From NCBI GenBank assembly GCA_021234155.1, contig JAJEKV010000008.1, positions 14,569,410 through 14,633,409 on the forward strand: a DNA stretch of 64,000 bases. Direction: 5' to 3'. The notes under the pieces are model-generated. The model saw only the letters and a program-made list of their open reading frames with translations. It was not told the DNA's origin and did no database searches. A program made the position numbers and the translations under genes. Shown here piece by piece: positions 56,457-64,000 of this stretch. The stretch is from Isoetes taiwanensis. Taxonomy: Eukaryota > Streptophyta > Lycopodiopsida > Isoetales > Isoetaceae. Numbering within the stretch: position 1 is the stretch's first letter; each line of letters opens with the position of its first letter.

Positions 56457-59400
56457 GATACACTATTTGTTAAATCACATGCTCGTATAGAAACTATATA
56501 TACCTATTACATTGCAACACAACATTATTATTAAATAACTTATATAGTGATAAGACAAGTTGTAAACATCTTAGCAAATTGAATACAACATTTTAAAACA
56601 ATCTTCATAACGATGCCTCATATTGTAGTGTATTGCCTGACCCTATAACCTATGTAGTGATATGTCTCAAGTTGTTGTGAACATCTTATCAGATTGCAAT
56701 ACAATATTGTGAAACAATCTCTAAGTAGTGATGCCTCAAATTGTAGTGTATCACCCAACCTCGAACTATAAATTCCAATTTAACATTTTGTTTGCTAGTG
56801 AAGTGACATGGTAAAACTAGGCTATCATATGGGATCCTATAGCATTTTGCCACTTGAGTAATATTGACCACTTAAATAAATTGGGCATCTAACCAACAAA
56901 ATACACTTTGAAAGCAACATCTATATGGCACTATCCCATCCCATAGAGCCAATAATTGGCCAACCAAGGCCACAATAATATGGCAAGCCGCATAAACATA
57001 TGTGCAATGAATAAAATAACAAAACTTGGCGATGGCAGAGGCAGATCCATAATTCTTCCCACTACTGCCTCGTATTTCACTTTTAAAGAGGCTAGCTCTT
57101 GGAGTGTCCAGTTAAAAGGCCCAGCTCCTGGAGTGGCACTTTGCTGTAGTCGTTGCTTATAACATGGAGCAAAAAGTCAAACTCGCCTTAATAACCTACT
57201 AAAGGATCAAAATACAACCAATATTAGACACTAAGGCTCTCTATCAATCTAAGGTACCTCTGTTTTCAGCTCCATATATGTTGGAGCTGCATATTTTATG
57301 GCCTGGAAAGTTGATAACTAAGACTGACTATCTATATCTAGAATGCCAACATAATAACTTCCATTATTGTGTGAGTAACTTCGTTGTTAAGCAACAACCT
57401 AGAAAAAAAACTCATTTGTGCATAATGTATATTAGAACTAGAACTTAAGCTGATGAACGTAGTTGGAATAATATAAGGAGAAGGAACATGCATGACAAAT
57501 AGGCTTCTATAAATCATGCCAATAACAAACTATAAGCAATCTAGCATTAAGAGGACTGGTTGCGTGAATGGACATTTGTTGAAATAGAAGTATAACTATT
57601 GTAAGCAGACAAACCTTTCAGATGTCCATTTCCTCCACGTTCTTCAGACCAAATGTCAAAATCCTCTATACTATATCGAGCATAATAAGAAGGGGTTATT
57701 TTTGTAGTTTTATACACTTTTTGGCATGGTTTTACTATGATTCTGGTGTTGTATTCGTCGTGGCATACTAAACAGTATTTCTAGAGTGCGTCATTTTTGG
57801 AGCGTTGATTTGGATTAGCTTAAATAATCTAACAGTTGTTGTTGCCAACATTGCATTTATATGCATGAAACCCCGAAACTTTTGTCCTCTGGACTCTAAT
57901 CTTCTTGATTCTTGTTGTTGATAGAGTAGATTGTTGTTTCTATTGAGCCCAATGCTTTTTTTTCCAAGCAAAAAGGCAAACATGATCCAATTAAAGAATA
58001 AGCATGAATCGACAATATGATTACTAGGGTTAGCTAACCCTAGCTTCTATGATGGCAGTTTCCAGAAGGAGTTTTCGCTGGAGAATGGTTGCAGAGCTGA
58101 AGAATGGTTGCAGAGGCTGAAGCAGATCATTCGGTTGTCATTCTGGAGGCCGGAGCTATTTTTGTAGCAGGCTGGAGAATGGTTGCAGAGGCTGGAGTTT
58201 TGGTTGTGGCATATGCTCTTCATACTGCATGGTTGTGGCAGCTCTTCATACTACATGGGTTGTTCAAGCTTGCAAAAATTGGGTGGTTTTTTCTGGTGGA
58301 TTGCTTTTGCCGGATATGAATCAGATGGCATTCAGAATCGTTCTTCATCTTTTGAACTTCAAACCTATTGTATTCAAGTCAAAAATGTCAATTTTTTCCG
58401 TTTATGGTCGAAATGCACCTGTGAGCTTGCTGGGTTCTGGCAGATGTATTCAGCACATTAAGGTTTCTACTCCAATAATTACCTTGTTGAATCTGATGAG
58501 CAAACAAAGTTCTTCAGCACTCAGCTGTTAGGGCAAAACTCCAACCCACAAAGCATTTGCCATTCTTCCCTTCTCATCAATAAACATGGAAGCTACAAAA
58601 CGTATTGTTGCTCTTCATGTTTATGCTCCATCAGTGCTAGAATGACATGATTGTTAGTTATGCAAATCCTTTAGCAAAAACCCTGTTGTTTTACAAGGCA
58701 TAAACATCTGGCAGATTCCTTCCAACCTAAAGGGCCATGAAAGCAACAAGACAAATTCATGTCTAAATTTGTAATGTAAAACTCCAGAATGACCTGGTTG
58801 TGGCAACTAGTTTGGTAATGCAAGTTCTTCCGATGTTTTGCAGAAAGTGTTTTCTTTTTTGTGATGGAAGTTTTTCGGATGTTTTGCAGAAAGTGTGTAT
58901 TTTTTCCTCAAGTTGGAATTGTGCTATCTTAAGAAGTTGAAGTGTCCAGATTGTATGCATTCACTGATCTCTCTCTTTTGCCATAAGTATCTAGCAGCTT
59001 TCATGATACCTTGTAGATATGCGCAGGAACCTGTAGATATAGCCTGCACAGCCTTTGCTGAATGATGATGATGATCCATTTATCCTTTGACGGATACAAC
59101 GAATTTGTTAGAGTGGCCTTTGTCAAAATTGCATCATTCCCATCATTCTTGTGGCCACAACGAAGTTTTAATCGAAGACAATGAAGTAAAGATGAGCACT
59201 CTTTGCATTTCCAGTATGGTCTTACAGAAGACATATTTCTATTCGCAATTGGAAGCTTCTATCAAATTGGAAGTTGTGTAGAACTCATCATTTTTATTTC
59301 CAACTGAAGCCTTCTATCTTAATGGAACTTATGCTTGAGGGAATTATTGAATACTTATGCAACAACTACCTTGCCTTTACATGTCAACAAATGCAATGTT

Positions 59401-60251
59401 TCTTGATGCTCTTGTTTTAACTTCTGATCTGTTGTTCAAGTTCCCAAAGGGTTGATGATCTTGTTTTAAGTTATTTGTTGTTCAAGTTCTCAAGGGGAGC
59501 ATTGAGCAACCTTTTTCTATTCCTTGTATGATATTTGTAAATGTGTGTAAGATGTGCTTGTATGATATTTGTAAATGTGTTAAGTGGTCCTAGCATAAAA
59601 ACCATATTGTGTTGCATGTTTAAGAAGATATGTGATGGTTTAAAAACTATTCTATTCTATTCTATTCTCTTTAGTTTGATTTTGTTTTGTTAGGGCACGA
59701 AGGGCCCGATCTTTTTTTTTTTTTTTAATATAACAACCAACACAAACTACCATTAACATTAATTAATATAAACCATTGCATTCAACACCTTAAATATAAA
59801 TTCCCTTGAAACCCCCTTTGGTTTGAATGCATATTCTTATGGGGATGACATAGGCAGCGAGAGCCTCTAAAATCGTATAATATATGTGTTAGATCAACAC
59901 CATTTAGTATATTGCCTCAAACCTTATAGTATTTTGCAGTCCTTGTTATACGTTATACCAAAACTTATACAAGCACACTCCAAAAATGAGGATCACTGTA
60001 TATGGTCTAGATCGAGGAATAAAGGGCAAATATGCCTATCCAACAGCTCTCGATGCCTGGAGTCACCCGCCTTAAGAATATTTTATAACTGCTCAAAGCA
60101 CCATCTGTGCATGATTTGATATTATACATACTTGAGGTTCTAGATGAGTGTCTTCAATTATTGAGCCCTCTTTAGTCATCATGATCTACTTAATATTTCC
60201 TGATTGTCTAGTATCATCATTACTACAAAGGTTTTTCCCTTGCAAAACTTT
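56457..60251. other. Mostly non-coding; local small repeats
   Basis: No supported gene. At 58075-58200 the phrase 'gagaatggttgcagag' recurs in a short degenerate tandem. At 59648-59669 there are four TTCTA units, followed after about 45 bases by 'ggcacgaagggcccgatc' and a T run (59712-59727), which recalls the 3' part of the (TTCTA)-tailed retroposons. Confidence 0.4.
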
Positions 60252-60362
60252 CGAGGCAAAGGTTTTTTAATCCTAGTAGTAATAATTGTACTAGCCTATT
60301 ATATGCGTCCCATGACCTCTTAGTGTTCGTGGACGTTAAAAAATCTATTCTATTCTATTTCT
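60252..60362 (+). repeat. 3' end of the (TTCTA)-tailed retroposon, copy 2
   Basis: 'ggttttttaatcctagtagtaata', 'gtcccat' and 'cgtggacgttaaaaa' match 260-351 in order, followed by CTATTCTATTCTATTT. The upstream head seen at 1-250 is absent, so this copy is 5'-truncated. Confidence 0.75.
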
Positions 60363-60643
60363 AGAAAAATGTGCAGCCCAGACTACAAATAGGTACAATG
60401 GGCACATAACACCTCAAGCTTCTAACCAAGATGGTTGTAGCTAAACATCAATGCATGTCTAAAAGATGAACTCAAATCTGCATCTACACCAAAGGAAATG
60501 GTTAGCAAGACAAAATATGTGACGTTCCAAAGACAATTATACGGCCCCGGGACGATATCAGATCGCCGTCACGCTGCATTACCACCTCGACCGACGTGTA
60601 TGCCGGACGTAGCAGGGCTAGTAGCCCTGGGGGCAACTTGCAA

Positions 60644-60845
60644 GGTATGTGCATTTGTCATTAATGTGCACATTTACCAATGTGCACATTTATTAAGGTG
60701 CACACATTTCCATGTGGCCATATTTTGCCACCTAGCCATTAAAGGGTATGTGCATTTGTCATTAATGTGCACATTTACCAATGTGCACATTTATTAAGGT
60801 GCACACCTTTCCATGTGGCCATATTTTGCCACCTAGCCATTAAAG
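60644..60845. repeat. Two tandem 101-bp units
   Basis: Units 60644-60744 and 60745-60845 are almost identical ('gtatgtgcatttgtcattaa', 'ccatgtggccatattttgcc'). Inside each unit 'tgtgcacattta' occurs twice. A TATA-like 'ctatttaggaggggaaa' lies about 80 bp downstream, so these could be enhancer-type repeats of a promoter or LTR. Confidence 0.9.
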
Positions 60846-62372
60846 GCAAGTGGGCCCATTCCCAATTATCCCACATGCCTAAAGGGGATAATTGGAAACC
60901 TTAGCCTAACCCCTTGTCTATTTAGGAGGGGAAACCCTAACTTGCCCATTTTTCGTTTCTAGGGTTTTAGAGCTCTGTTTTGGCTGCCCCAAGAGCCAAA
61001 ACCGCCTCCCAGACTCTGTCTGAGAGAATTGCACCATTAGTTTCCCTTGATTCGAGTAGTTCAGCAGGATGGTCGAACTCAGGTCAGGAGGAGCCACTCA
61101 AGGATCAGGTATTTAGGCAATTTAATAGCTTAAACCATATTTCAGTCATAGGATCAGTAGGTTTAGCCTATTAAATTGCCAGCAGCCTTCTCTAGATCTC
61201 TAGATACGGACTCTAACAAAGAACCTAACTTTATGATATAGAATAGATCTAGTTCTTTAGTTTCTCTGTGATGTATATGGATGATGTATCTCTATGAACT
61301 CCTTGTATTGAGAAGGGGGGTAGAGACCTAAAGCTTGGTAGTAGATACTCCTAGATTAGCCTCTCTAGCACACTATAGATTCGCCTGTACAAGAACCACA
61401 CCTGGTTGTGGGTGAAGGGGCCGACCGGGCTAAGAAGGAGGTTCGTGTCCTCGACTCTTGAACGATCCCTCCCGTGTGTAAGGCCTACCGGGATCATTGT
61501 GACTAGGTCTAATGGCTTACCACCGAAAGTGTGGGTAAGGCATGGGCTCACACCCGTGAAGTGGTGTACACTTTCCATTGGGTTCAGCCCAATAAGGGCG
61601 GTGGCCCTCTAGTCACCTTGAGTCAAGATGTAGGTCTCTGGAGGGAGTGATCCCTACCGCCCCATCGGAACCGGGGAGATGCAACCCAGAATAGCCCAGC
61701 CGGCTATGCATCCGGCCGCTATAGTCGTCCCAACACTTTTCAACCTACTCGCAAAGTGTGCACGAGTGAGGGGCGGATGGAGTGGACAACCCAATGCCAT
61801 GTTCTTATGCCCCCAATCCATTGTCATGATTACGTACGCAGAAGAACTCACGGGAGACCCAAGCCGTCGCCGCCCTGAAGTCCGAGAGCCTTGGGTAGGG
61901 ATTTCCATATGCATTGTGCCGATCATTGTCTATGCAGATGTGATGTACCACCCCTAGAGGTGGATGTGTGTTACTCTATGTTTACGCTTCCGCAGCTAGG
62001 TAGGCCCCGAGGGAGACGGGTAAAATGACCCCTTCACTCTTCCCCCTTTGGAACCCGCCGGTTGCAAATGTCATGTGGAGGGCCCTGTGATCGGCATGGA
62101 GCTGGTATGGGGATGAACTCTTGTTTGTATACGGTGGAGTGCAATCGTGATCACAGTAGGGACGCGTCCACGGTGGTATCGAGCAATGTTCTTGGTGACC
62201 AAGAGCAAAGCACTGACCATACTCCCAGTAGTACTAACTTGATAGGATCCTTAAACCTCAAAAAATGGGAAAATTTTTTTTCATTTTGTAGTTTATGCTA
62301 AGCTAGTAACGCTTTTAAAAGGAATGAAAAACATAAAAAGACTAAAATTGGTGAGCCAACCTTCGTGTAGGA
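60846..62372. other. Possible LTR-like or transcribed repeat; no gene
   Basis: The layout (tandem repeats, TATA-like region, then a long GC-richer leader without ORF) suggests part of an LTR element, but I find no TG...CA bounded repeat, primer-binding site or coding domain. Frames at 61406-61957 on both strands look random. Confidence 0.3.
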
Positions 62373-62438
62373 GTCTCACCCGTCCCAGCCAGACGGATAA
62401 TGAGAATCTCATTTTCGGCCGGGCGAACGCAGTGAGAC
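62373..62438. repeat. 66-bp imperfect hairpin
   Basis: GTCTCAC at 62373 and GTGAGAC ending at 62438 frame a second, co-centred stem AATGAGA/TCTCATT at 62399-62413. Length equals that of the hairpins at 3.7-14.8 kb, although the arms differ. Confidence 0.6.
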
Positions 62439-62713
62439 ATTCACCTTTGAAACACACAAAAAGTCATAAATTACGTAAAAATATCTTGATAATTCTAAAT
62501 TTAAGCTAAGAATCGTTAGAATTGGCATGTTACATGTTTAAAAGTACAAAATTTAGCTGGAGGGGACCCACCATGTCTCACCGCACGCCGTGACGTAAAA
62601 AATGAACTTTTCATTATCTCCGGGAACGTAGAGACCATGCTTCAATTTAGGTGTTCTAGGTGTTCCGGATGACCAAAAAGGTAGTTCGAAATTTGACCTA
62701 AAAATCGAACCCC

Positions 62714-64000
62714 TATAAATAGATCTAGACCCCCATTTCGCCGTCAGTTCCTTAGAAAATCTGCTCGTTTGCCAAGGCAATCTTCTGGCGCATAGCTCGG
62801 ATCGGCGAACCGTCGAATATGGCCTTGGAAAGCAGATCGCCAGGAAGCCCTCACGAAGTTTAATCTTTCAGCGCCGACCCCCATACCGATTGAGAGGATA
62901 CTCAAGAACGCCTTTTCCTAAGAAGGCTTAATCTTCATCCAAAGGAGGAGGCACACTTTCGGACTAGAGCCGACGGACAGAGGTCATAGGGGAGGAGCAA
63001 AACGGATGTCATGCACCAGATCCCTCAAGAAATTGCCGAGGAGGAAAGGAGGAGCAGGGGAGGAACGGGAGCGTAAGGGGACAGCCACCGCTGAGGAACA
63101 ACTCGGCTGCGTGAAGTCGAGGAGAGGGAGGAGCAACGCGTACCGCTTAGCCCCGGGCCGAAGAAGAAGACCTCGCGCGCTCATCGCTAGTATGAAGCCA
63201 AAGAGCCACGAGAGAAGAGGACAAAGAGACGGAGGACGAGCCAACCACGTACCAATGGAAGCCAAAGAGGAAGAGGGCCAAAGGCATTAATATGGCAAGA
63301 GAACAATTGTGAAGGTTGGTAAGCGAGCCATGGTCCCGGGCCATCAATGAGCCATCAGCGAAAGGGCGACCGCCTTCTAACCGATTTAACTGACGAGGAT
63401 TACGCCCCAACACCGAGGGGCAAGCTCTTCAAACCCCTGGGCCGCGGGAGAAGGAAGTACCGAGCAGGTGGCACCCGAGGAAGAGCAGCCGCAGCGCCGG
63501 CCCCCACCTTTTTCCGGACACGGGATAGGGTTAAAGCCCGCGACCACAACGGGAGGGTGTATGGATAGACCCTGGCCAAGGTCTATCGTAAGAAGATCGC
63601 GGGAGCATAATGCCTACATGGCTAAGTGGGAGGCATACAACGCTTACTACCAGAGAACATGTGGTGAGAACAATTGAAGGCGACACCACAAAGAGCTAGA
63701 CCATGAAGCCGCCACCACCGGAAGCCCAAGCCTCCCCGAAGCATCGTGAAAGAAGCGACCGCTAGAAGAAGTTGGAGAATAGAGTTTCAAGGAAATCCGC
63801 ACTTCCAAATGGGTTAATGGATTTTTGATCCCCCGCAAGACCGCTCCAACGCTTCTAGTCCGAGAAATTATGCAAGAATACAACACGATATGAGGGTGAC
63901 CGACGAGATGTTGCCGTGTTTACGTGAGGTAGCGTGAGCGTAAAATAGTGCAGCATTTTGAAGATCGGACGGCACCGCGCAGATTCACGCGAAGAGGGTC
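62714..64000 (+). pseudogene. GC-richer block with TATA unit and broken basic frames
   Basis: TATAAATAGA at 62714 is followed 105 nt later by ATGGCCTTGG (62819), the same layout as units 1-4 of the 7.8-11.2 kb array. The frame breaks after about 14 codons. Arg/Lys/Glu-rich frames follow (63006-63290) and a frame near 63590-63677 with HNAYMAKWEAYNAYYQRTC. I do not recognise a family. The block runs off the window end. Resemblance to the 3-15 kb island is in layout and composition, not proven homology. Confidence 0.35.

Overview
The window looks like nuclear DNA from a large, repeat-rich land-plant genome. A fern or other seed-free vascular plant is my best guess, and that is inference only. 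The single convincing host gene is a PLS-type pentatricopeptide (PPR) gene at 28.8-30.9 kb. The rest is a mosaic of transposon remnants (Ty1/copia, at least two LINE groups, SINE-like retroposons, PIF/Harbinger, MITEs, satellite-like tandems) with long stretches where I see nothing assignable.

Layout. 0-2.4 kb: a retroposon with a (TTCTA)n tail, a 278-bp tandem duplication and a decayed LINE 3' end. 3.0-16.6 kb: an unusual island of broken gene-like units. It contains a decayed histone H3-like gene right behind a TATA box, four short paralogous units that start TATA - leader - MAS-Ser-rich protein, and a broken minus-strand gene (11.5-13.6 kb). It also carries at least nine ~65-bp hairpin elements with GATCACACGACGC-type arms. 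17.4-19.1 kb: a convergent ORF pair ending in a decayed Harbinger transposase. 23.7-28.5 kb: a candidate 4.8-kb element with ~38-bp inverted ends and tandem arrays inside both ends. 28.8-30.9 kb: the PPR gene. 31.5-37.9 kb: small foldback/MITE elements, duplications, a 340-bp GA tract and an RGG-rich possible exon. 38.4-43.3 kb: a minus-strand copia element with 5' LTR and primer-binding site but no 3' LTR, followed 1.1 kb away by a second LTR in inverted orientation. 50.4-56.5 kb: a LINE with ORF1 and ORF2 remnants that hosts a SINE, then a second LINE split by a 1.26-kb minus-strand retroposon with a 14-bp target duplication. 60-64 kb: another (TTCTA)-tailed retroposon end, a 101-bp tandem duplication, and a second GC-richer block with a TATA unit and a 66-bp hairpin.

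Main point of interest. In the 3-15 kb island, closely packed broken reading frames have TATA boxes close to their starts and intergenic palindromes, and one encodes an H3 relative. This would fit a decayed insertion from a large, histone-encoding DNA virus. It would also fit a locally amplified host or transposon gene cluster. The sequence alone does not decide, and all frames there are broken. No functional pathway can be drawn across the window: apart from the PPR gene, the parts are relics linked by insertion history.
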